Source: Azospirillum sp. B21 (GTDB lineage Bacteria; Pseudomonadota; Alphaproteobacteria; Azospirillales; Azospirillaceae). From it: a DNA stretch of 64,000 nucleotides. Shown piece after piece: positions 1 to 7,658 of the stretch (positions within the stretch are counted from its first letter, which is position 1; each line of letters begins with the position of its first letter). The notes beneath the pieces were generated by a model that saw only the letters and a list, made by a program, of their open reading frames with translations, had not been told where the DNA came from and searched no databases. Location: positions 1-64,000 of the forward strand of contig NZ_VTTO01000022.1 of the NCBI RefSeq assembly GCF_008364825.1, in the 5' to 3' direction. Both the position numbers and the translations under genes were made by a program.

Positions 1-1
1 T

Positions 2-1000
<999 letters not shown>

Positions 1001-1012
1001 TCTGAAAGAGGC

Positions 1013-1066
1013 AAGGGAGGGTTTCGGTCCTCCCTTGACCCACCCGCCAAGGGCGACGGCCCTTGG
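1013..1066. repeat. Two small hairpins between sucB and its terminator
   Basis: Two perfect 8-bp inverted repeats follow the sucB stop. AAGGGAGG/CCTCCCTT lies at 1013-1020 and 1029-1036, and CCAAGGGC/GCCCTTGG at 1047-1054 and 1059-1066. They probably stabilise the 3' end of the suc transcript ahead of the terminator at 1077. Confidence 0.6.
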
Positions 1067-1076
1067 AACCCTGAAG

Positions 1077-1105
1077 GGGCGCCGCGAGGCGCCCTTTTCT
1101 TTTTC
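1077..1105 (+). terminator. Rho-independent terminator of sucB
   Basis: A perfect 7-bp stem GGGCGCC/GGCGCCC with a GCGA tetraloop is followed by a T-rich tract (TTTTCTTTTT). It lies about 75 bp after the sucB stop. Confidence 0.85.
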
Positions 1106-1158
1106 GGCGATACAACCGGACTGAAAAATCTTTCACCGATAACAATCGTTCCGGTCTG

Positions 1159-1185
1159 TTGACAGTCCTTGCGTGCCAGTATTGT
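1159..1185 (+). promoter_or_regulatory. Candidate sigma70-type promoter of the lipase-like gene
   Basis: A perfect TTGACA lies at 1159-1164 and TATTGT at 1180-1185, with a short 15-bp spacer. The pair sits 35 bp upstream of the ATG at 1220. The short spacer lowers confidence. Confidence 0.35.
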
Positions 1186-1219
1186 CTCGAAAACCCAATT
1201 ACCACTTAAGAGCGCCGCC

Positions 1220-1945
1220 ATGCCGGTCAATATCCTCGATCTGGCCGTTGCCTCGAACACCGTCTATAACTTCCAGAAGGGCCGGGGCAACGACGCGGCT
1301 GCCTTCAACAAGGCGGAAGGGGCGCGGCGCTCCCCACCCGGATTCCAGGTGATCTTCACCCATGAGGACACCGACGTCGGATTCTTCGGCGCCGTCTATC
1401 AGGAAAAGCACTCCGACCAGTACATCATCGCCTATCGCGGCACGGCGGTCGGCAGCAGCACCTCCGGCCAGATGGCCGGCGGCAAGAACCTGAAGACCGA
1501 CATCGCCCTCTACACCATCGAAAGCCTGCCGGCCGGCATCCGCGCCGCCAAGCTTCTGCTGGAACAGGCGAAGGTCCTCATCAAGAAGGCGAGCCCCATC
1601 CTTTGCGGCCATTCGCTGGGCGGCGCCATCGCCACCATCGTCGCGGTGGAGGAAGGGCTGCCCTGCTGCGCCTTCAACGCGCCGACCGTGTCGAAGATGG
1701 TGCGCGGCGGCATCATTCACGGCCCCTATGTCCGCGTGCATCAGGAAAACCTGCCGGCCGTAGAGAAGCAGATCGTCAACTTCAACCTGCAATGGGACCC
1801 GATCAGCAAGTCGTCCAAGGCGGTCGGCAAGGTGATCAAGCTGCCGGCGACTCTGGCCGGCGGCGGCCATTCGCAGGACAAGGTGGTCGCCAACATCAAG
1901 ACCAGCAAATACGCCTCGATGCCCTTCTTCGATCTGGTCGGCTGA
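1220..1945 (+). CDS. Lipase class 3-like alpha/beta hydrolase
   Basis: The protein has 241 residues and carries the nucleophile-elbow motif GHSLGGA near residue 135, typical of class 3 (Mbeg1-like) lipases. A His near the C-terminus (GGGHSQDK) could complete a Ser-Asp-His triad. There is no signal peptide, so it is probably cytoplasmic or released by a non-classical route. The ATG at 1220 is preferred over an upstream in-frame start at 1169 because the family fold begins just after MPVNILDLAV and a promoter-like TTGACA lies between. It stands alone between the sucB terminator and a PAS gene. The substrate cannot be deduced. Confidence 0.75.
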   Translation: MPVNILDLAVASNTVYNFQKGRGNDAAAFNKAEGARRSPPGFQVIFTHEDTDVGFFGAVYQEKHSDQYIIAYRGTAVGSSTSGQMAGGKNLKTDIALYTIESLPAGIRAAKLLLEQAKVLIKKASPILCGHSLGGAIATIVAVEEGLPCCAFNAPTVSKMVRGGIIHGPYVRVHQENLPAVEKQIVNFNLQWDPISKSSKAVGKVIKLPATLAGGGHSQDKVVANIKTSKYASMPFFDLVG

Positions 1946-1980
1946 TCCGCCGTCTCTCCTGTGGTTGCGCGTCCGTGACC

Positions 1981-2036
1981 GTGGCTCCACGCAGAGCATT
2001 CCGGCCCCGTCGGGCACGGGAGATGCTCTGCGCCAC
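1981..2036. repeat. Hairpin after the lipase-like gene
   Basis: The perfect 10-bp inverted repeat CGCAGAGCAT/ATGCTCTGCG occupies 1990-1999 and 2023-2032, with a GTGG/CCAC outer extension. No T-run follows on either strand, so it is an mRNA-end or REP-type structure rather than a clear terminator. Confidence 0.5.
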
Positions 2037-2429
2037 GAAGTCCCGGCCCCGCCGGTCGATAGTCTTTCCCTCCCGCTTCCCGGTATAGCGGCACCGGTCG
2101 GACCGCCCGGCCTTTCCCATCCCATTTCCATCAGCGGAACGGCGCCCCTCCCGGTGGGCGCCGTCGCCGCGATTCCATGCCTTTGACCCTGCGTGAAAGA
2201 GCGGCTGCGCCGCGGCCATGCGCAGTCGATTCCCTCCCCAAACCTCCCCTCCCGGAACGGTTATCTGTTCGCCACAAGGACAGTTCGCACCGCGCTCAAA
2301 TCCTCTTGCATGGTCGGTGGCATCTGGTATACCGTATCGATAATGTCAGTGCGGCACGGCTTTCCGGCCATGACGCACCGGCTCCCCCGGCGCCCAATCC
2401 AAGAGGGGGCGAGCGCCAAGGAGATCGAC
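2037..2429. other. Intergenic stretch before the PAS gene
   Basis: No gene is supported here; the short open frames lack ribosome-binding sites and family resemblance. The only signal is the promoter-like pair at 2306-2333. Confidence 0.5.
2306..2333 (+). promoter_or_regulatory. Candidate promoter of the PAS gene
   Basis: TTGCAT at 2306-2311 and TATACC at 2328-2333 are separated by 16 bp, about 97 bp upstream of the PAS gene start. Confidence 0.35.
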
Positions 2430-2918
2430 ATGGAACAGACGGCAGCAGCGGGTACGCCCGCGGTTGTTGCAGCAGCGGGTTCTCCCGCGGTTGTTGATTG
2501 CGAGCAACTGGTGTCGGTGATCGGGGATGCGGTCATCGTGTCCGATCCGGCCGGCGCCATCACCCTGTGGAATGCGGCGGCGGAGCGGATGTTCGGCTTC
2601 ACGCCTGACGAAGCGATGGGCAAGTCGCTCGACATCATCATTCCGGAACGCCAGCGGCAGCGCCATTGGGACGGCTACGGGAAGACCATGGCCACGGGCG
2701 AAACCCGTTACGGGCACGATCTTCTGCGGGTCCCGGCGGTCCACAAGGACGGGCACAGCCTGTCGATCGCCTTCACCGTCGCGCTGTTGCGCGGAACCGA
2801 CGGTGCGGTGACCGGCATCGTCGCCGTGGTGCGGGACGAAACCGACCGCTGGACCGAAGAGCGGAAGCTGCGCCGCCGCCTTGCCGAACTCGAGGCGGTC
2901 GCGACCGCGGCCGGCTGA
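2430..2918 (+). CDS. Single-domain PAS protein
   Basis: This 162-residue protein is essentially one PAS fold. The core runs from about residue 28 ([21 protein letters not shown]) through [11 protein letters not shown] and [11 protein letters not shown] to the final strand ([13 protein letters not shown]). A short C-terminal helix ([11 protein letters not shown]) could dimerise. There is no output domain, so it may sense a ligand or redox state and signal by protein contact. The start is fixed by AAGGAG at 2418-2423, six bases before the ATG; longer in-frame starts are ignored. The N-terminus carries a tandem nine-residue repeat ([18 protein letters not shown]) encoded by a 27-bp DNA repeat. 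It lies upstream of frc in the same direction, about 210 bp away. Confidence 0.8.
   Translation: MEQTAAAGTPAVVAAAGSPAVVDCEQLVSVIGDAVIVSDPAGAITLWNAAAERMFGFTPDEAMGKSLDIIIPERQRQRHWDGYGKTMATGETRYGHDLLRVPAVHKDGHSLSIAFTVALLRGTDGAVTGIVAVVRDETDRWTEERKLRRRLAELEAVATAAG
2442..2495 (+). repeat. 27-bp tandem duplication inside the PAS gene
   Basis: Two adjacent 27-bp copies differ at only two bases (the Thr/Ser codon, ACG versus TCT). They encode AAAGTPAVV and AAAGSPAVV, which points to a recent in-frame slippage duplication. Confidence 0.9.
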
Positions 2919-2956
2919 TCCGGTCCATCGATCCAGCCCCCCAACCAGACACGCCG

Positions 2957-2992
2957 GATTTCGGCCATTGGATTTCGGCCATTGGATTTCGG
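2957..2992. repeat. 14-bp tandem repeat, about 2.6 copies
   Basis: The unit GATTTCGGCCATTG occurs twice in full and once in part, directly after the PAS gene in the leader of frc. Confidence 0.9.
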
Positions 2993-3127
2993 CGGACATC
3001 GAACACCGGCCGGCCACCAGCCTTGGCGCCTCCATTCTTCGGGCGTCGGCCGGCCGGACAGCAGAGCAAGCAGAAACACGTCCACGGGACAAACGTAAAC
3101 AACGCGAATAAAGGGAGTGTTGCAGTC

Positions 3128-4378
3128 ATGACCAAGCCGCTCGAAGGCATCAAGATCATCGACTTCACCCATGTGCAGGCCGGCCCCGCCTGCACGCAGC
3201 TTCTGGCCTGGTACGGCGCGGACGTGATCAAGGTCGAACGTCCGGGCGCCGGCGACGTCACCCGCAGCCAGCTGCGCGACATCCCCGATGCCGATGCGCT
3301 CTATTTCACCATGCTGAACAGCAACAAGCGCTCCCTCACCCTGGACACCAAGACCGCCGAGGGCAAGGAAGTCCTGGAGCGTCTGATCAAGGAATCCGAT
3401 GTTCTGGTGGAGAATTTCGGCCCCGGCGCGCTCGACCGCATGGGCTTCAGCTGGGACCGCATCAAGGAACTGAATCCCGGCATGATCGTCGCCTCGGTCA
3501 AGGGCTTCAGCGATGGCCACCATTACCAGGACCTGAAGGTCTATGAGAACGTCGCCCAGTGCGCCGGCGGTGCGGCCTCCACCACCGGTTTCTGGGACGG
3601 CCCGCCGACCGTGTCCGCCGCCGCGCTCGGCGACAGCAACACCGGCATGCATCTGGCCATCGGCATCCTGACCGCGCTCATGGCCCGCACCAAGACCGGC
3701 AAGGGCCAGAAGGTCGCCGTGTCGATGCAGGACAGCGTGCTGAACCTCTGCCGCGTCAAGCTGCGCGACCAGCAGCGCCTGGACCGCGTCGGCTATCTGG
3801 AGGAGTATCCGCAGTACCCGCACGGCAAGTTCACCGACGTCGTTCCGCGCGGCGGCAATGCCGGCGGCGGCGGCCAGCCGGGCTGGGTGCTGAAGTGCAA
3901 GGGCTGGGAGACCGATCCCAACGCCTACATCTACTTCACCATCCAGGGCCATGCCTGGGCTCCGATCTGCAAGGCGCTGGGTCGTGAGGAGTGGATCGAC
4001 GATCCGGCCTACAACACGGCGCTGGCCCGTCAGGACAAGATCTTCGACATCTTCGCGATCATCGAGGATTGGCTGAAGGACAAGACCAAGTTCGAGGCGG
4101 TCGACATCCTGCGCAAGTACGACATCCCGTGCGCGCCGGTGCTGTCGATGAAGGAGATCGCCAACGACCCGTCGCTGCGCGCCAGCGGCACGGTGGTGGA
4201 GGTCGACCACAAGCAGCGCGGCAAGTACCTGACGGTCGGCAGCCCGATCAAGTTCTCCGACATGACGGTGGAGGTCACCGGCTCCCCGCTGCTCGGCGAG
4301 CACACCGACGAGGTGCTGGCCCAGCTCGGCTACAGCAAGGACCAGATTGCCGCCATGCACCAGGCCAAGGTGGTCTGA
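3128..4378 (+). CDS. frc: Formyl-CoA:oxalate CoA-transferase
   Basis: This class III CoA-transferase exchanges CoA between formyl-CoA and oxalate in oxalate catabolism. Its 416 residues equal the usual length of the enterobacterial enzyme. Diagnostic stretches are [20 protein letters not shown] near the N-terminus, [12 protein letters not shown] with Asp169 at the position of the known catalytic Asp169, and [20 protein letters not shown] glycine-rich loop [12 protein letters not shown] around residue 245 matches the active-site lid of Frc. The start has AGGGAG at 3112-3117. The usual partner, oxalyl-CoA decarboxylase, is not adjacent. A strong terminator follows. Confidence 0.93.
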   Translation: MTKPLEGIKIIDFTHVQAGPACTQLLAWYGADVIKVERPGAGDVTRSQLRDIPDADALYFTMLNSNKRSLTLDTKTAEGKEVLERLIKESDVLVENFGPGALDRMGFSWDRIKELNPGMIVASVKGFSDGHHYQDLKVYENVAQCAGGAASTTGFWDGPPTVSAAALGDSNTGMHLAIGILTALMARTKTGKGQKVAVSMQDSVLNLCRVKLRDQQRLDRVGYLEEYPQYPHGKFTDVVPRGGNAGGGGQPGWVLKCKGWETDPNAYIYFTIQGHAWAPICKALGREEWIDDPAYNTALARQDKIFDIFAIIEDWLKDKTKFEAVDILRKYDIPCAPVLSMKEIANDPSLRASGTVVEVDHKQRGKYLTVGSPIKFSDMTVEVTGSPLLGEHTDEVLAQLGYSKDQIAAMHQAKVV

Positions 4379-4390
4379 GGCACTTTGCCC

Positions 4391-4460
4391 CCACCCTAAC
4401 CTTCCCCCGCTTCGCAGAGGACCTCTGGTCCGCTGAGAGCGGGGAAGGGTCGGGATGGGA
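4391..4460. repeat. REP-like GC-rich palindrome
   Basis: An imperfect inverted repeat is built on CCTTCCCCCGCT...AGAGGACC and GGTCCGCTGAGAGCGGGGAAGG. The flanks CCCTAACC and GGGTCGGG recall the palindromes at 60996 and 61100. It lies between frc and its terminator. Confidence 0.6.
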
Positions 4461-4489
4461 GCAAGCGACACGACCACTCCCCACAAATA

Positions 4490-4524
4490 AAAACGGCGCC
4501 CCATCCGGGCGCCGTTTTCTTTTT
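4490..4524. terminator. Strong bidirectional terminator between frc and the 4545 gene
   Basis: The stem AAAACGGCGCCC/GGGCGCCGTTTT has a five-base loop and is followed by CTTTTT on the plus strand. The A-run upstream gives a U-tract for minus-strand transcripts, so it can serve both convergent genes. Confidence 0.9.
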
Positions 4525-4544
4525 CACAACTCCTGCCCCTGACC

Positions 4545-4835
4545 TCAAGCCTTCCCGGCGCGGTCCAGATCATCCAGAATCTCGCCGGCGCGGTTGGTCA
4601 GGGTACGGGCCAGCCGGGCATAATGGCCGTTGCCGGTCGCACGGGCACGGTTGGCAGCTTCCGCGCCCAGCTGCGCCAGTTCATGCGCGATCTTCCTGTA
4701 ATCGGGCTTCCTGTAGTCAGGCTTCCGGAATTCGGACTTGCGATGGCCGGGCACCTCGCCCCACGCCAAATCCGCTACGGCACGAGCCTTCGGAGGATCC
4801 TTCGAAGCCACAACCGCCTCACCCGCTGATTGCAT
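4545..4835 (-). CDS. Small hypothetical protein, 96 aa, with RKPDY repeats
   Basis: I do not recognise this protein. It is basic, lacks membrane segments and contains a short internal repeat (FRKPDYRKPDYRK). The repeat is followed by an Ala-rich helical C-terminus (IAHELAQLGAEAANRARATG...LARTLTNRAGEILDDL). The reading frame has normal G/C-rich third positions, and a terminator faces its 3' end, which favours a real gene. No Shine-Dalgarno sequence is clear at the ATG at 4835. It might be a DNA- or RNA-associated small protein, but that is only a guess from composition. Confidence 0.45.
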   Translation of the reverse strand: MQSAGEAVVASKDPPKARAVADLAWGEVPGHRKSEFRKPDYRKPDYRKIAHELAQLGAEAANRARATGNGHYARLARTLTNRAGEILDDLDRAGKA

Positions 4836-4976
4836 CGCGAAGGTGCGATCCTGACACGGGAAGAGGCGGGGTCCAACTGACGCTTACGGCAGGGCAGGCA
4901 CAGCCTTTGGGTGTGTCATGCCCGGCCGAAGCGGATAGGCCGCCGCCGGTGGCTTGCCCCGCCGATCAGTCGCCGG

Positions 4977-5396
4977 TCAGTCGTCGATCAGCAAGTCCAG
5001 CGTGGAGCGCACCACCTGCACGATCTCGCCGCCATGGGGCGCAGCACCCAGGCCGCGGGCGTTCATGATGATCGACAGCTCATGTTCGGTCGTCGGGGCG
5101 AAGCGGGCGATCTCCGACACCAGATCGTCCGGCAGCACGACATCGCGCGTCACCCCGGCCTGGACCGCGGCCTTGTCGCGCCAGCCGTTCAGCGCGGCGG
5201 CGATGGCCGCCTCGATCTGCTGCGATTCCTCCTTGCGGCGAAGGTCGGTGAACAGCACCAGCACGCGCCACGCGCCGTCGGCGTAGGCGGTCTCGATGCG
5301 CTGGACCTCGACCGTCCGCAGGAAGGCGGAGAGCTGCGTCTGCGCCTCCTCGGCGGTGGCGTCGGGAATGGTGAAGGTGCGGATTTCGGTGCTCAT
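4977..5396 (-). CDS. Small HRDC-domain protein
   Basis: The protein has 139 residues. Its C-terminal half, from AVQAGVTRDVVLPDDLVSEIA through RFAPTTEHEL to GEIVQVVRS, reads as an HRDC fold, the nucleic-acid-binding helical domain of RecQ and RNase D. The N-terminal half (EIRTFTIPDATAEEAQTQLSAFL...WRVLVLFTDLRRKE) resembles the strand-rich N-terminus of the stand-alone HRDC proteins found beside some diversity-generating reverse transcriptases. No reverse transcriptase is visible nearby. The ATG at 5396 has AGGA six bases upstream; a TTG two codons earlier is less likely. It probably binds nucleic acid. The process it serves is unknown. Confidence 0.65.
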   Translation of the reverse strand: MSTEIRTFTIPDATAEEAQTQLSAFLRTVEVQRIETAYADGAWRVLVLFTDLRRKEESQQIEAAIAAALNGWRDKAAVQAGVTRDVVLPDDLVSEIARFAPTTEHELSIIMNARGLGAAPHGGEIVQVVRSTLDLLIDD

Positions 5397-5652
5397 CGCC
5401 AATCCTGCTGTGAGGCCGTCCTATCGGGCTCGGATCCTACACAGGATTGGCGCGTTCGGCAAACTGCGACCCTGCCGCAGGGGTGTTCCGGCCCCTTGGG
5501 GATACCCCCAATTTCCGCATGCCGATTCTCCTCCCCCGCGCGTTGTGGGAGAAGCCAGGCACTCACCCGACGCGCCAGGCATCCGATGCAAGCGCCCGCC
5601 GCATGATCGTTGTGCCCCGAACACCGTGTCATGACCGCCGTGGAGTCCACCG

Positions 5653-6642
5653 ATGACCGATCCGGAACCGCAAGCCACCCAATCCATTGCCGAACAGCCC
5701 GCCGCCACGAAATCCCGCCCCAGCCGCTGGCGGACGCTGGGTGCCGGGCTGCTGCTGGCACCGCTGGCCTTGGGGGGATTGGCGGTGCTGGCGGTTCTGT
5801 GGACCGGCACCCTGCTCTACGACCAGCCCTTCGCCTGGTACAACCTGAACCGCATCGATGCGCAGGCCGACCGGGCGGCGCGGAACCCCGACTCGATATC
5901 GGTCATCGCACTGGGCGACACCGCGCTGCGCGACGCCACCCTGGACGAGAGCGGCATGGCGGAGCTTGCCGCCAAGCGCGGCGTGCCGAACCTGGAATTC
6001 CTGCGCATCGTCCACCGGCAGGCCCAGTTCGCCGATTTCGAACCGCTGCTCGACCGGCTGATCGCCGTGAAGCCGACGCTGATCCTGATCGACCGCAGCC
6101 TGCTGACCGCCAGCCGCGGTCCGATCGACGAGTTGGAGCGCTATGGCCACGGGCTGATGCGCCTTTACCGCGGTCAGACCCATGTACAGGATCAGGTGGC
6201 GCTGCAGTACCGGCGCGGCTGCGGCCCCACCCCGTCGGCATGGCTGACCGGCGGCACGCCCGACTCCGTCACCGGCAGCTCCGCCACGGCGCGGCAGGTG
6301 CGCGCCTTCATCGACCGAGCCTGGGCCGCCGGCATCCGCGTCGCCCTGATCGAGGTGCACAGCCGCCCCGCCCCGCGCTCCACCGGCCTGATCGCCACGG
6401 CCTCCGCCGCCGAGCCCGCCGCCACCCTGCCGCTGTGGAACTATGCCGCCGGGCAGGACGATGACGGGATGGACGCCGCCCCCGCCTGCGCCGACCGCGG
6501 GACCGGCGCCGATGGCCGCAGTGCCTTCTCGGCCTGGCTGACTGGCGGCATCGCCGGGGCGGTAGCCGGCGCCCAGCCCGACCGCATGCCCGGCCGCGCC
6601 CCCGGCCATGCCAAGGTGACGGAGGCCGCGGCACTCCCCTGA
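5653..6642 (+). CDS. Membrane-anchored protein, possibly SGNH-hydrolase-like
   Basis: The protein has 329 residues. A cytoplasmic N-terminus of about 27 residues is followed by one hydrophobic segment (LGAGLLLAPLALGGLAVLAVLW, residues 29-50), then a large periplasmic domain. That domain begins with a strand SISVIALGDTALRDATLDES and later has ILIDRSLLTASR, reminiscent of the SGNH/GDSL-like cell-surface modification proteins. The canonical catalytic residues cannot be assigned with certainty. The C-terminal 60 residues are low complexity. GGAG at 5642-5645 supports the start. I do not recognise a specific family member and give no substrate. Confidence 0.6.
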   Translation: MTDPEPQATQSIAEQPAATKSRPSRWRTLGAGLLLAPLALGGLAVLAVLWTGTLLYDQPFAWYNLNRIDAQADRAARNPDSISVIALGDTALRDATLDESGMAELAAKRGVPNLEFLRIVHRQAQFADFEPLLDRLIAVKPTLILIDRSLLTASRGPIDELERYGHGLMRLYRGQTHVQDQVALQYRRGCGPTPSAWLTGGTPDSVTGSSATARQVRAFIDRAWAAGIRVALIEVHSRPAPRSTGLIATASAAEPAATLPLWNYAAGQDDDGMDAAPACADRGTGADGRSAFSAWLTGGIAGAVAGAQPDRMPGRAPGHAKVTEAAALP

Positions 6643-6755
6643 CGCCCCGATACTCTATGCCGCACTGCAACCGCCCCCGTTCTTTCCGCCTTCCGATTAA
6701 ACCACTTTTTGTTTATGGTTTTCCGGTCGGGCGAGTCGCAACAGGAGACGGATGC

Positions 6756-6968
6756 ATGGCTTCCATCATGATCAAGAAGGCCGGCGAAGGGCTGGTCTCG
6801 CAGGCCCACCGCAACGCCGACGTCGGCCCGACCAGCGGCAGCTCGGTCGTCTATGAAATCCAGAACGTGCCGGGCGAGGTCAGCGTCGACGACGTGATCG
6901 CCGCCTTCAAGACCTACAAGCCGGTCGACAAGGTGTACGAGATCGACTGGTCCGCCCTGTCAAAGTGA
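6756..6968 (+). CDS. Small conserved-looking protein, 70 aa, unknown function
   Basis: I do not recognise a family. The ATG at 6756 has a good AGGAG at 6743-6747 with eight-base spacing, which is better than the upstream in-frame ATG at 6657. The product is soluble, with strand-like segments (SSVVYEIQNVPGEVSVDDVIAAF and KVYEIDWSAL). It stands alone between a membrane protein and a convergent ferritin-like gene. Confidence 0.6.
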   Translation: MASIMIKKAGEGLVSQAHRNADVGPTSGSSVVYEIQNVPGEVSVDDVIAAFKTYKPVDKVYEIDWSALSK

Positions 6969-7007
6969 TCAGGGAAGGGGGCAGCCAGCGCCCCCTTCCT
7001 CACCCCC

Positions 7008-7481
7008 CTATCCCTGCAGTGCCGGATAGCGCTTGGCCCACACCTCCAGCTGGGCGACATGCTCGGCCTCTTCGGCGGCGAACTCCTCGGCCATCATGCG
7101 GACTTCCGAATCGGTGGTGGTCTTCGCCACCTCGGCGTAGAAGGCCTGTCCGCGGCGCTCGCTCTCCAGCGCCAGTTCCAGCGCATATTCCACCGTCATC
7201 AGATAGTGCGAGCCTTCCATGGAGGCCGCTTCCGGGCTGTCGCCGTCCGGCCATTGGAAGTCTTCCGGCTTCAGATCCGGGATTTGGCGGAAGCCTGACC
7301 GTTCCCGCGCCTCGGCCAGATGCATGCGCGAGAATTTCGCCATCTGGCCGAAGAAGGCCGCGACCTCCTGGTTGCCATAGGTCTTCATCGTCTCCGACAG
7401 GTCGGCGAAGCGGTTGGCGGCGTCCTCCTCCAGCGCGCAGGCGTGGGCGAGGAACAGGGCGGCATCGTGGATATCGGTCAT
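7008..7481 (-). CDS. Ferritin-like / rubrerythrin-type diiron protein
   Basis: The protein has 157 residues and forms a four-helix bundle with repeated Glu/His ligands: CALEEDAANRF, MHLAEARE, ALESERRGQAFY and EEFAAEEAEHVAQLE. These match the ExxH pattern of rubrerythrin/ferritin-like diiron sites. No C-terminal rubredoxin CxxC motif is present, so it is the short erythrin type. Roles in this class include peroxide removal and iron handling. The start has AAGGGA close upstream. It is divergent from hrpB. Confidence 0.85.
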   Translation of the reverse strand: MTDIHDAALFLAHACALEEDAANRFADLSETMKTYGNQEVAAFFGQMAKFSRMHLAEARERSGFRQIPDLKPEDFQWPDGDSPEAASMEGSHYLMTVEYALELALESERRGQAFYAEVAKTTTDSEVRMMAEEFAAEEAEHVAQLEVWAKRYPALQG

Positions 7482-7658
7482 GGATCCCTTTGATGAGCGA
7501 ATAAACCCGACGACCCCAAAACCATACAGTTTTTGCGGTCATCGGTCGTGCGTCCCCGCTCCCCGCTCCGCCCCTGCGACCTTTTGGCGCGCGCCGCCCC
7601 GTCCTCCTCGCGAAATCCATTGCCTTTCGCCCCGGTTCGCGGCAGCAGACTCCCCCTC

